Source: Opitutaceae bacterium (GTDB lineage: Bacteria; Verrucomicrobiota; Verrucomicrobiia; Opitutales; Opitutaceae). From it: a DNA stretch of 64,000 bases. Shown piece by piece: positions 54,711 to 63,283 of the stretch. Under the pieces are notes generated by a model. That model had not been told where the DNA came from. It searched no databases and saw only the letters and a program-made list of their open reading frames with translations. The stretch is taken from contig JAUSID010000217.1 in the NCBI GenBank assembly GCA_030648295.1, positions 62,001 to 126,000 on the forward strand, read 5' to 3'. Both the position numbers and the translations under genes were made by a program. Numbering within the stretch: position 1 is the stretch's first letter; each line of letters begins with the position of its first letter.

Positions 54711-55617
54711 AACCGCCCTGCGCGCGGCGTGGCTGGGGCTGATCTTGAGTGCCGGGGCCTGCGGCGCCAGCGAGCGCCCGGGACTGCTGCTGGACGGTGC
54801 AGTGGCCGGCCGGGACATCATTGTGGTCGGCGAACGCGGTGCGATTTTCCGCTCCGCCGACAACGGCCGCACGTGGGAGCGGGCCGCTTCACTGATGGCG
54901 TCTACACTCACGGGCATCAGCTTTGCCGGGGACGCGAAGCATGGCTGGGTGGTCGGCCATGAGGCCTTGATCGTGGCGAGCGCCGATGGCGGCCGCAGCT
55001 GGCAGCAGCAATACAAGGGGGCCAATCCGGAGGAATCGTTCCTGGATGTGCTCGCGCTCGATGCGCACCGCGCGATCGCGGTGGGCGCGTACGGATTGCT
55101 CGCTGATACCAGCGACGGCGGAGCTACCTGGCACAAGCGCAAGGTCATCGACGATGATTATCACTTGAACCGCATCACCCGCGGTCCGGGCGGCACCCTC
55201 TACATTGCGGGCGAGCACGGGACGCTGCTGCGTTCCACGGACGAAGGCGCGCAATGGACGCGAATCGCGGCGCCGTACGAGGGCTCCTTCTACGGTATCC
55301 TGCCGCTCGATCCGCACCGGTTGCTTGCCCACGGGCTGCGCGGCCACGTGTATCGATCAACCGATGACGGGCAATCATGGGAACGCGTGGCCACCCCGCA
55401 GCCGGTGTTGCTCGCGGCCGCGCTCCGGCTCAAGAGCAATGACATCGTGCTCGCCGGCCAGGCCCGCGGTCTCCTCGTGAGCCGCGATTTCGGCCGTTCG
55501 TTCGCCGCCTGCACCGAACTCACCACTGCCGTCGCCGAATTGCTGGAACTGCCCGATGGCACCGTGCTCGCGCTGGGCGAATCCGGCGCGGCCATCCTTT
55601 CCCTCACCCCGCGATGA
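54640..55617 (+). CDS. Ycf48-like (BNR-repeat) beta-propeller protein
   Basis: The frame continues to 55617 with repeated propeller blades: IIVVGERGAIFRSADNGRTW, WVVGHEALIVASADGGRSWQ, AVGAYGLLADTSDGGATW, YIAGEHGTLLRSTDEGAQWT and VYRSTDDGQSWERV. A hydrophobic signal (ALRAAWLGLILSAGACGAS) precedes them. The start is unsure: ATG54640 overlaps the DUF1329 gene by 71 bases and gives 325 residues; alternatives are non-ATG codons after its stop. Ycf48 is a photosystem assembly factor in cyanobacteria; here the family name denotes only the fold. It comes third in the envelope cluster and may scaffold the pump. Confidence 0.82.
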   Translation: MILPSSGRRPITPRNRFAAKVSARTALRAAWLGLILSAGACGASERPGLLLDGAVAGRDIIVVGERGAIFRSADNGRTWERAASLMASTLTGISFAGDAKHGWVVGHEALIVASADGGRSWQQQYKGANPEESFLDVLALDAHRAIAVGAYGLLADTSDGGATWHKRKVIDDDYHLNRITRGPGGTLYIAGEHGTLLRSTDEGAQWTRIAAPYEGSFYGILPLDPHRLLAHGLRGHVYRSTDDGQSWERVATPQPVLLAAALRLKSNDIVLAGQARGLLVSRDFGRSFAACTELTTAVAELLELPDGTVLALGESGAAILSLTPR

Positions 55618-55629
55618 GCGCCTGCCACC

Positions 55630-55693
55630 GGGGAGCGCGGGCGTCCCGCCCGCAACCGCTCGGAGCGGGCCGGAGGCCTGCGCTCCCGGGAAA
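55630..55693. repeat. Family A palindromes inside the envelope cluster
   Basis: GGGAGCGCGGGCGTCCCGCC with CGCAA at 55630-55655 is followed by an inverted partial copy (GGCCTGCGCTCCCGGGAA) ending near 55693. The pair separates the Ycf48-like and RND genes. Confidence 0.7.
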
Positions 55694-55768
55694 ACGCCGT
55701 TTCTTCCGGTCCGGGGTAAACGCGTTTGCGCATGGGGCGGCGTGGAAACGGCCAGGTCGCGCCCGTCG

Positions 55769-58123
55769 ATGAACCGCACGCTCGAACGCTTCACCACCTG
55801 GATGTTCCGGTTCCGCACGCCGCTGGTGTGCGGCTTCGCGCTGCTCACCGCCGGCATGGCGTGGTTCGCGTATCACCTTCGGATGGACGCCAGCTTCGAA
55901 AAGTCGCTGCCAACCGATCACCCGTTCATCCAGACCTTCAGCCGCCACCAAAGCCAGTTCGGCGGCGCGAATCGCGTGCTGGTCGCGCTCGTCGCCCGCC
56001 GCGGCGATATGTTCACGCCGGAATTTTTCGCCGAACTCAAGCGTGTCACCGACGAGGTCATGTTCCTGCCCGCGGTCGATCGCCCGCAGGTGCAGTCGCT
56101 GTTTACCCCGAACGTGCGGTACATCGAAGTGGTCGAGGACGGCTTCGCCGGCGGCAACGTCGTCCCGGCCGATTTCACCCCGACGCCAGAAAATTTCGTC
56201 CGCGTCCGCGAAAACATCATCAAGTCCGGCACGCTCGGGCTGCTCGTCGCCAACGATTTCACCGGCGCGATTGTCAGCGCGCATCTGCTCGGAAGCGATC
56301 CGCGCAGCGGTGAACAAATCGATTACACCCGCGTTGCGGAGGGACTCGAGGCCATCCGGCAGCGCGTGGAGCGCGACACCCACGGCGCCATCGGTGTTCA
56401 CATCATCGGCTTCGCGAAAATCATCGGTGACGTGAGTGACGCCGCCCGCGGCGTCCTGATGCTGTTCGCCCTGTCGGTCGTGGTGACCGCGCTGCTGGTG
56501 TGGAACTATGCGGGGCGCTGGAAACTCGCGGCGGCTCCGATCGTATGTTCGCTCGTCGCCGTGGTCTGGCAGCTCGGCGGACTGACCGCGCTCGGCTACG
56601 GCATCGATCCGTTTTCGATTCTCGTGCCGTTTCTCGTGTTCGCCATCGGCGTCAGCCATGGCGTGCAGAAGATCTGCACGTTTCGCAACGAGATGTTCAA
56701 GGGCCACGACGGTCCCACCGCTGCTCGATTCGCGTTCATGCAGTTGATCGTTCCCGGCATCGTGGCGCTCGCGACCGACACGGTGGGATTCCTGACCATG
56801 CTCGTGATCAAGATTCCGGTGATTCAGGAGCTCGCGATCACGGCCAGCCTCGGCGTCAGCGTGATCACGATCACCAACTTCTTCCTGCTGCCGATCATCC
56901 TTTCGTATCTTCATCTGCCCCCTTCGTACGCCCAATGGGTCGTCGCGAAACGCGCCCGGGGCGATGCGTTCTGGGAGCGGCTCGCGCGGGGCATGCAGCC
57001 CAAGCCGTCGCTCGTGATCATGATTGCGGCCGGCCTCCTCGGTGCGTGGGCGTATTGGAAGAGTGGACAGGTGCGGATCGGCGACGCGCACGCGGGCGTG
57101 CCGGAGCTCCGGCCGCATTCACGCTACAACGAGGATTCGCGCGTCATCACCTCGAAGTTCAGCATCGGCATCGACATTCTCACCGTGGTCGTCGAGGCGA
57201 TCCCGAATGGCTGTGTCGATTACGACGTCCTCACCTTGATGGATCAGTTCGAGGGCGATCTTCGCTCCGTGCCGGGCGTCCAGTCCGTCATGTCGCTCGT
57301 GGACGTCGCCAAGATCGTCAATGCCGGATACAGCGAGGGTTCACTGAAGTGGCGGATTATTCCGCGGAACCCGCAGGCGCTCGCCCAGGCTGTGGCGCCG
57401 ATCGAGACCTCGACGGGGTTGCTCAATGCCGAGGGCACCGTGATGCCAATCCAGATTTTTCTGGCCGACCACAAAGCGGAGACGCTGCGCGCCGTCACCG
57501 ACGCGACGAAGGTCTTTGCGGCCGCGCACCCGTCGCCCAAGGCAACTTTCCGGCTCGCGAGCGGCAACGCGGGAGTCATGGCCGCCACCAACGAAGTCGT
57601 GGCCGCGGCGGAGCGGCCGATTCTGCTGTGGGTGTTCGGCACCATCATCGCGCTGTGCCTGATCACGTTCCGCTCCGTGCGCGCCGCCCTCTGCATCGTG
57701 CTGCCGCTGGCATTGGTGAGCTTCCTCGCCTATGCGCTGATGGTGTATCTCGGCATTGGATTGAAGACGTCGACCCTGCCGGTGGTCGCGCTCGGCGTCG
57801 GCATCGGCGTGGATTACGGGATCTACATTTTTGCCCGGCTGCATGGGGCGCTCGAGGCCGGCGAGTATTTCGAGGACGCGATGTTTTCGGCCCTGAAGGA
57901 CACGGGCGCCGCCGTCGTGCTCACGGGGCTGACCCTCGCCATCGGCGTCAGCACCTGGATTTTCTCGGATCTCAAATTCCAGGCTGACATGGGCCTCCTC
58001 CTCACGTTCATGTTCCTCGTGAACATGCTCGGCGCGATTATTCTGCTCCCCGCCATGGCGCGCTGGTTCTGGCGGCATCACACCGGCCGCACCGCCGTGC
58101 CGTTCCCGATGCGGCGGAAATAG
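55769..58123 (+). CDS. MMPL/RND-superfamily transporter
   Basis: A 784-residue inner-membrane pump. A helix near residues 18-35 is followed by a periplasmic domain (40-215), and then a helix bundle with IVCSLVAVVWQLGGLTALGY, FSILVPFLVFAIGVSHGVQK and LATDTVGFLTMLVIKIP. A second periplasmic domain follows, and a second bundle with VVALGVGIGVDYGIYIFARL and TGAAVVLTGLTLAIGVSTW. The GVGIGVDYGIYIF motif carries the proton-relay Asp typical of MMPL/HpnN-type RND proteins. Such pumps export lipids and other hydrophobic molecules. It is last in the envelope cluster, 152 bases after the Ycf48-like gene. Confidence 0.9.
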   Translation: MNRTLERFTTWMFRFRTPLVCGFALLTAGMAWFAYHLRMDASFEKSLPTDHPFIQTFSRHQSQFGGANRVLVALVARRGDMFTPEFFAELKRVTDEVMFLPAVDRPQVQSLFTPNVRYIEVVEDGFAGGNVVPADFTPTPENFVRVRENIIKSGTLGLLVANDFTGAIVSAHLLGSDPRSGEQIDYTRVAEGLEAIRQRVERDTHGAIGVHIIGFAKIIGDVSDAARGVLMLFALSVVVTALLVWNYAGRWKLAAAPIVCSLVAVVWQLGGLTALGYGIDPFSILVPFLVFAIGVSHGVQKICTFRNEMFKGHDGPTAARFAFMQLIVPGIVALATDTVGFLTMLVIKIPVIQELAITASLGVSVITITNFFLLPIILSYLHLPPSYAQWVVAKRARGDAFWERLARGMQPKPSLVIMIAAGLLGAWAYWKSGQVRIGDAHAGVPELRPHSRYNEDSRVITSKFSIGIDILTVVVEAIPNGCVDYDVLTLMDQFEGDLRSVPGVQSVMSLVDVAKIVNAGYSEGSLKWRIIPRNPQALAQAVAPIETSTGLLNAEGTVMPIQIFLADHKAETLRAVTDATKVFAAAHPSPKATFRLASGNAGVMAATNEVVAAAERPILLWVFGTIIALCLITFRSVRAALCIVLPLALVSFLAYALMVYLGIGLKTSTLPVVALGVGIGVDYGIYIFARLHGALEAGEYFEDAMFSALKDTGAAVVLTGLTLAIGVSTWIFSDLKFQADMGLLLTFMFLVNMLGAIILLPAMARWFWRHHTGRTAVPFPMRRK

Positions 58124-58504
58124 CTGTACTCATCCAATTCAACCGCGAATGGACACGAATCGACACGAATGAATACCAAGCCAGGCCGAGGATTTTAGAC
58201 CACGCACTGCATGGTGGGCTGCAATCGCAACTGCGGATTTCCTCCCTTCCCCTGAAATTGGCGTTCATTCGCGTCCATTCGCGGTTCCTCTTCTGGTCGG
58301 CTGCCTCCGTGGCACCCGCGCTTTGCCGGTGAGGCAAAGCCGCCCCACTGCCTCCCTCCCTTTGATTTCCGAAAGATAAGCGAAGATTAGCGGCTAAAAA
58401 AAACTCCTTTGCTCCGGCCCCGCCGGCCGGATGCCGCCGCGCAAAAACACTGGCGTCCGCCCCCTGGCCGCGTTTTTGTCGGGGCGACTGTCCTTCATTT
58501 CATC
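58124..58504. repeat. Intergenic region with an inverted pair of family B repeats
   Basis: AACCGCGAATGGACACGAAT with CGACACGAATGAA at 58141-58173 is mirrored by GCGTTCATTCGCGTCCATTC with GCGGTT at 58260-58286, with an 86-base centre. No gene is seen in the remaining bases to the AI-2E-family start. Confidence 0.75.
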
Positions 58505-59653
58505 GTGCCCGACGCCCCCCCCACCCCGATTTTAACTGACAGCCAGCGCCGCATGGTGGGTTCCGCGCTGACGCTGCTCGCGTTCCTCGGCTCCGTCGCG
58601 CTGCTCATCCTTGCCGTCATCGTGCTCGGCCGGCTGCTCGTGTTTTTTTCCAACGTGCTCTGGCCGCTGGCAGTGGCGGGCGTGATCGCGCTGATCATGC
58701 GGCCAATCGTGGAGTGGCTCCAGCGGCGGATGAAGTGGCGCCGGCTCGCCGCCGTCATCGCGCTCTACGTCGTGTTCGTCCTGCTTGTTACCGGCGCGCT
58801 CATCCTGCTGCTCCCGCCGCTGATCGATCAGCTGATTAATTTCGTTGGCTACGTGCCCACGCTGTGGACGAGCTCAGTGACCTGGGTTGAGGCGCACTAC
58901 CCGCAATGGGTCGAACTGATACAACGGCACCTCGAGAACCCCAGCATCCGGAAAGCCGTCGATGCCGTGGCGATCGAGAGCAAGACGCTGTTCAGCCACG
59001 CCGTTCCATCCTTGCGCGCGGCTTTCGGCGGCGTGCTCGATGTTTTCGCGTTCCTCACCCACCTCGCGATCATCCCCGTCTATTTGTTTTTCTTCCTGCT
59101 CATGCGCGGCGAGCCGACGCGAAATCTTGGCACCCATTTCCCCTTCCTGCGGCCGAGCGTGCGTGACGATGTCGTGTTTCTCGCCAGCGAGTTTGTGTCG
59201 ATTATCGAGGCGTTCTTCCGCGGCCAGTTGTTGATTGGACTCTGCATGGGTGTCCTGTTCGCGATCGGCTTCAGCGTGATCGGGCTGAAGTTCGGGCTCT
59301 TCATCGGCATCGCGCTGGGAATCCTCAACATCGTGCCCTATCTCGGCACCATCCTCGGCCTCGCGGTCTCCCTTCCGCTCGCGTTCTTCCAGCCCGGCGG
59401 CGGCTGGCAGCTCGTTGGCCTTGTTCTCCTGGTCAAGGCGATCGTGCAGTGCATCGAGAGCTGGGTTCTCACCCCGAAGATCATGGGGCATCACACCGGA
59501 CTGCATCCGGTCGTCATCATCGTCGCGATATTTTTCTGGGGCACCGCGTTTGGCGGCATCCTCGGGATGCTGCTCGCCGTGCCGCTGACGGCGTTTTTCG
59601 TCACCGCCTGGCGGCTGGTGAAGTGGAAGTATTTCCGCGCCGCGAATGTCTGA
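58505..59653 (+). CDS. AI-2E family transporter
   Basis: A 382-residue multi-spanning membrane protein of the AI-2 exporter-like (UPF0118/TqsA) family. About seven or eight helices are visible. Diagnostic segments are PVYLFFFLLMRGEP, GQLLIGLCMGVLFAIGFSVI, GLFIGIALGILNIVPYLGTI, VQCIESWVLTPKIMGHHTGL and HPVVIIVAIFFWGTAFG. Substrates of this family include AI-2, and sodium/proton antiport has been reported. The GTG at 58505 gives VPDAPPTPILTDSQRRM before the first helix; the ATG at 58553 is the alternative. It stands alone between repeat pairs. Confidence 0.92.
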   Translation: MPDAPPTPILTDSQRRMVGSALTLLAFLGSVALLILAVIVLGRLLVFFSNVLWPLAVAGVIALIMRPIVEWLQRRMKWRRLAAVIALYVVFVLLVTGALILLLPPLIDQLINFVGYVPTLWTSSVTWVEAHYPQWVELIQRHLENPSIRKAVDAVAIESKTLFSHAVPSLRAAFGGVLDVFAFLTHLAIIPVYLFFFLLMRGEPTRNLGTHFPFLRPSVRDDVVFLASEFVSIIEAFFRGQLLIGLCMGVLFAIGFSVIGLKFGLFIGIALGILNIVPYLGTILGLAVSLPLAFFQPGGGWQLVGLVLLVKAIVQCIESWVLTPKIMGHHTGLHPVVIIVAIFFWGTAFGGILGMLLAVPLTAFFVTAWRLVKWKYFRAANV

Positions 59654-59665
59654 GCCAATCAGCTG

Positions 59666-59775
59666 TTAACCGCGAATAGACGCGAATCGACGCGAATGAA
59701 GAGATCCTATCGGGAACGCGGGATCCCTTCGCCTGCCTTTCAAATTCGCGTCTATTCGCGTTCATTCGCGGTTCT
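59666..59775. repeat. Inverted pair of family B repeats
   Basis: AACCGCGAATAGACGCGAAT with CGACGCGAATGAA at 59666-59701 is mirrored by AATTCGCGTCTATTCGCGTT with CATTCGCGGTT at 59742-59775. The centre is 40 bases. It directly precedes the zinc-ribbon gene at 59790. Confidence 0.8.
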
Positions 59776-59789
59776 TCTTTGGCTTGGAT

Positions 59790-60064
59790 ATGCCTGAATT
59801 CCGCCGACCGCCTGAGGAATGCGCCAACTGCGGCGCGGAGATACCGCGCGGCGCGAAGGCGTGCCCGGAGTGCGGCGCGGATGAACGTACGGGCTGGCGC
59901 GAAACGACGTTTACGATGGCGTTGAATTGCCAGAGGAAACCCCGGGTGGGCGGCTTTCCGACCATCGGACGGCACGAAACGTGAACGGCATTTCGTGGTA
60001 CTGGTGGGCGGTTGGCATCGCGATCCTCGTTCTCTTCGGCCTCGCCACACTGGCGCTGCGTTGA
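59790..60064 (+). pseudogene. Zinc-ribbon plus transmembrane small protein, frameshifted
   Basis: The frame from ATG59790 reads MPEFRRPPEECANCGAEIPR and GAKACPECGADERTGWRE, a clean two-knuckle zinc ribbon. It then changes to unrelated residues and stops at 59984. From about 59905 another frame reads NDVYDGVELPEETPGG, then VNGISWYWWAVGIAILVLFG and a terminal LATLALR with TGA at 60062-60064. Total length is 275, which is 3n-1, so one base has been lost, most likely one A in the AAA run near 59901. Restoring it gives a 91-residue protein with an N-terminal ribbon and a C-terminal membrane helix. It may be a real mutation or a sequencing error. Confidence 0.75.
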
Positions 60065-60173
60065 CGCACCTGGTTGCGACGCGCTCCCCGCCAGCTGCCA
60101 GCGCGACGGCGGCCCGCTCCGGCCCGACCGGGCGGGTCGTTGACATTTCAACCAGTTCAACCAGTTTCTGCCC

Positions 60174-60413
60174 ATGAGTGAATCGGTTGAGGAGATTGGT
60201 GCCTTCGAGGCGAAGACGAAGCTGTCTTCGCTCCTGGCGCAGGTGGAAAAAGGCAGAAGCTTCTATATCACCAAGCACGGACGCCGCGTCGCCGAGGTGC
60301 GGCCCGTGATGAAGAAACGTCCGCGCCGCGTTTTTGGCTGCGGCAAGGGCACGGTCCGTTACGTCGCGCCAAATTTCGATGCGCCGCTGGACGAGTTCAA
60401 CGAATACAAGTGA
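60174..60413 (+). CDS. Phd/YefM-type antitoxin
   Basis: A 79-residue antitoxin. The N-terminal Phd/YefM domain shows EEIGAFEAKTKLSSLLAQVE and GRSFYITKHGRRVAEVRPV. This is the DNA-binding part that also represses the operon. The C-terminal extension (PNFDAPLDEFNEYK) is the toxin-binding tail. The toxin gene start GTG overlaps the stop by four bases (GTGA). Together they form a type II toxin-antitoxin operon. Confidence 0.92.
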   Translation: MSESVEEIGAFEAKTKLSSLLAQVEKGRSFYITKHGRRVAEVRPVMKKRPRRVFGCGKGTVRYVAPNFDAPLDEFNEYK

Positions 60414-60799
60414 GCCGGCTGTTGATCGACACCCACGCCCTCCTTTGGTTTGCCGCCGGGGATCGACAGCTTTCCACGTCTGCCCGCGAGGGCATTGCCG
60501 ATCCCGCCAACAATGTATTCGTCAGCCATGCCAGCGTGTGGGAGATGGCGATCAAAATGAGCCTCGGCAAACTGAGGCTCGATCGCGAGCTCGCCCGCTG
60601 GCTGAACCGCTACGCCGCCGGCAATGGATTTGATTTTCTACCGATTTCGCTCTCGCACCTGACGGAAGTTGCCGGCTTGCCGCACCATCACGGCGATCCC
60701 TTCGACCGACTGTTGGTGACCCAGTGCGTCCTCGAAAACATGCCACTTGTAAGCCGCGACCCGGTATTCGACGCGTATGGGATCAAGCGAGTCTGGTAG
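60410..60799 (+). CDS. VapC-family PIN-domain toxin
   Basis: A 129-residue PIN ribonuclease. It starts MSRLLIDTHALLWFAAGD with Asp7, then VSHASVWEMAIKMSLGKL (Glu45), HHHGDPFDRLLVTQ (Asp96, Asp99) and LVSRDPVFDAYGI. All four acidic metal ligands of the PIN fold are present, so the toxin is probably active. GTG start, coupled by overlap with the upstream antitoxin gene. Confidence 0.93.
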   Translation: MSRLLIDTHALLWFAAGDRQLSTSAREGIADPANNVFVSHASVWEMAIKMSLGKLRLDRELARWLNRYAAGNGFDFLPISLSHLTEVAGLPHHHGDPFDRLLVTQCVLENMPLVSRDPVFDAYGIKRVW

Positions 60800-60817
60800 A
60801 TTGAGGCGGCAAAAGAA

Positions 60818-60847
60818 TTGCGGGCGAGGACGACCGCGCTCCCGGGA
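60818..60847. repeat. Degenerate family A palindrome
   Basis: TGCGGGCGAGGACGACCGCG with CTCCCGGGAA resembles the family A element with a few changes. It lies between vapC and the exonuclease-ligase gene. Confidence 0.55.
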
Positions 60848-60901
60848 ATTTCTCCTGCCCGCTTGAGCTTCGGGCACATCGTCCAATGCTTCTCGTTTCC
60901 C

Positions 60902-63283
60902 ATGGCCTGGCAGGTCGAATTTCGCGCGGGGGTCTGGCTGCCTCAAATCGAGTGGTGGCTCGACGCGCATTTTCCCGTGGCGCGGTCGTTTGTGTCGCAC
61001 GCCCATTCCGATCACATCGCGCCGCATGGCGAAATCCTCTGCTCGGCCGGAACTTCGCGGCTGATGCGCGCCCGGATGGGCGGCGAGCGGATCGAGCACG
61101 TGCTGCCATTCGGTCAAACCGAGCGGCTCACGGTCGATAGCGCGATCACGCTTCACCCGGCGGGACACATCTTCGGTTCGGCCCAGAGCCTCCTCGCGCA
61201 CGAGGCGCACGGCACGCTGCTGTACACCGGTGATTTCAAGCTGCGGCCGGGCCGTTCGTCCGAAGTCTGTGCCACCCCGCGCGCTGATGTGCTCATCATG
61301 GAGACGACGTTCGGCCGGCCCCATTATGTGTTCCCGCCGACCGAGCAGGTGCTCCGTGACATCGCGGGTTTCTGCCACTCGGCGCTCGACGACGGCGAAA
61401 CGCCCGTACTTTTCGGATACAGCCTGGGCAAGAGCCAGGAACTGCTGTGCGGGCTGGCGGACGCGAAGCTGCCGGTGATGCTGCATCCGCAGACGTTTCG
61501 ATTGACGAGAATCTACGAGACGCTCGGCATCGGGTTTCCCGATTACCGCGACTTCTCCGCCGCCGAGGTCGCCGGCCACGTGGTGATTTGTCCGCCGCAG
61601 GCGAACAACTCCAGCTTCCTGCGCCAGATCACGAAGCGGCGCACGGCCGTCGTTACCGGCTGGGCGATGGATCCCGGGGTGATCTACCGGTATCAATGCG
61701 ATGCCGCGTTTCCACTTTCCGACCACGCCGACTTCCCCGACCTGCTGCGGTTCGTCGAAGCGGTGCAACCGACGCGCGTGCTCACGCTGCATGGGTTCGC
61801 GCAGGAGTTCGCGCAAACCCTTCGCGCGCGCGGGCTGGAGGCGTGGGCGATCGGCGAGGACAACCAGCTCGAGCTGGGCATCGCGAGTCGCGGCGGTGTT
61901 GTGCCTGTCGCCGTCGCGGAGGGCGCGCGAAATGCCTGCGCCACTCCCAACGCACCGTCGAATTGCTTCTCGCGGTTTGCGGACGTCGCCGAACAGGTCA
62001 AAGCGACACCGAAGAAGCTCGGGAAAATCGAACTGCTCCGCACCTACCTCGCCGAACTCTCGGCCGACGACGCCGCACTCGCGGCGCTGTACTTCACCGC
62101 GCGTCCGTTTCCGCAATCGGCGAATCTCGTCCTCACCATGGGCTGGGCCGTGATCAAGCGCGCGGTGCTCGACGTCGCCGGGATGACCGAAGCGGATTAT
62201 CGCGCCGCGTATCACCGTTTCGAGGACGCGGGTGATGCGGCCGAGGCACTCCTGGGCGGCCGCACGCCATCGGCCGGGACGACGCTCGCGGCAATCGCGT
62301 CGTTTTTTGCCCGCATCGCGGCTGCACGCGGTCCCGTGGCCAAGCTTGATCTCCTCCAGGCCCAGCTGGCGCAGCTCTCCGCGCCGGAGGCGAAGTACCT
62401 GGTGAAAATCGTCACCGGCGATCTGCGGATCGGTCTGAAGGAGGGCCTGGTCGAGGAAGCGATCGCCGCGGCCTCGGGCCAGCCGCTCGAGCGGGTCCGC
62501 GAAGCCAATATGCTTTCCGGCGACATCGCGGACGTCACGCGGGCCGCACGCAACAACAGCCTGGATGCGATCCAGCTGCACGTGTTCAACCCGCTCCAGT
62601 TCATGCTCGCCAGTCCCGAGCCCAGCGCGGAGTCGATCCTCGAGCGGCTGACGCCGCCCGTGTGGCTGGAGGAGAAATACGATGGGATTCGCTGCCAGCT
62701 GCACAAACAGGGCGAACGAATCGAGCTCTACTCGCGCGACCTGAAGCGAATCACCGGACAGTTTCCGGACCTCGTTCGCGCCGCCGCTTCGCTTCCCGGC
62801 GATTTGATCGGCGATGGCGAACTGCTCGCCTGGCGCGAAGGCCGGGCGCTGCCGTTCTCTGAATTGCAGAAACGGCTCGGTCGGAAGGGCGACGACTTCT
62901 TTCTCGGCGCCGAGATTCCGGTTTCGATTTCGTTCTACGACCTGCTCTGGCTCAACGGCCGTCCGCTGCTGAAGGAACCGCTCACGACTCGCCGCGCGCT
63001 CCTCGCCAGGCTCCTCGGGGCAGATTTCGGATTGCGAATTGCAGATCGCGGATTGCCCAATCGCCAATCCGAAATCCGAAATCCGAAATTCCTCCTCGCC
63101 CCCGTGCAGCACGCTGAAACCGCCGCCGACATTGAAGCCGCCTTCATGGCGGCGCGTAACCGGGGAAACGAGGGGCTGATGGCCAAGGATCCGAACAGCA
63201 TTTACACGCCGGGCCGGCGCGGGCTGGCGTGGTTGAAACTGAAGAAAGCCTACGCCACCGTCCCGCGGGCGGCAGCGTCGTGA
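60902..63283 (+). CDS. Fused DNA exonuclease and ATP-dependent DNA ligase lacking the OB domain
   Basis: The 793-residue product combines two usually separate proteins. The N-terminal 340 residues are a ligase-associated beta-CASP exonuclease: SFVSHAHSDHIAPHGEI, PAGHIFGSAQSLL, YTGDFKLRPG and PLSDHADFPDLLRFV. Residues about 385-780 are a LigB-type ligase. It has an N-terminal DNA-binding region (ELLRTYLAELSADDAALAAL) and a nucleotidyltransferase domain with motif I EEKYDGIRCQLH, motif III DGELLAW, motif IV EGLMAKDP and motif V WLKLKKAY. The protein then ends 8 residues later (ATVPRAAAS). The C-terminal OB domain of about 130 residues, with motif VI, is missing. Residues 708-730 are a palindromic insert. 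The start at 60902 matches the family. Confidence 0.9.
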   Translation: MAWQVEFRAGVWLPQIEWWLDAHFPVARSFVSHAHSDHIAPHGEILCSAGTSRLMRARMGGERIEHVLPFGQTERLTVDSAITLHPAGHIFGSAQSLLAHEAHGTLLYTGDFKLRPGRSSEVCATPRADVLIMETTFGRPHYVFPPTEQVLRDIAGFCHSALDDGETPVLFGYSLGKSQELLCGLADAKLPVMLHPQTFRLTRIYETLGIGFPDYRDFSAAEVAGHVVICPPQANNSSFLRQITKRRTAVVTGWAMDPGVIYRYQCDAAFPLSDHADFPDLLRFVEAVQPTRVLTLHGFAQEFAQTLRARGLEAWAIGEDNQLELGIASRGGVVPVAVAEGARNACATPNAPSNCFSRFADVAEQVKATPKKLGKIELLRTYLAELSADDAALAALYFTARPFPQSANLVLTMGWAVIKRAVLDVAGMTEADYRAAYHRFEDAGDAAEALLGGRTPSAGTTLAAIASFFARIAAARGPVAKLDLLQAQLAQLSAPEAKYLVKIVTGDLRIGLKEGLVEEAIAAASGQPLERVREANMLSGDIADVTRAARNNSLDAIQLHVFNPLQFMLASPEPSAESILERLTPPVWLEEKYDGIRCQLHKQGERIELYSRDLKRITGQFPDLVRAAASLPGDLIGDGELLAWREGRALPFSELQKRLGRKGDDFFLGAEIPVSISFYDLLWLNGRPLLKEPLTTRRALLARLLGADFGLRIADRGLPNRQSEIRNPKFLLAPVQHAETAADIEAAFMAARNRGNEGLMAKDPNSIYTPGRRGLAWLKLKKAYATVPRAAAS
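63022..63090. repeat. Palindromic element, family C, inside the exonuclease-ligase gene
   Basis: AGATTTCGGATTGCGAATTG with CAGATCGCGGATTG pairs imperfectly with CAATCGCCAATCCGAAATCC with GAAATCCGAAATT. It is read in frame as DFGLRIADRGL, PNRQ, SEIRNPKF. The UvrA copy reads the same way. Confidence 0.9.
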
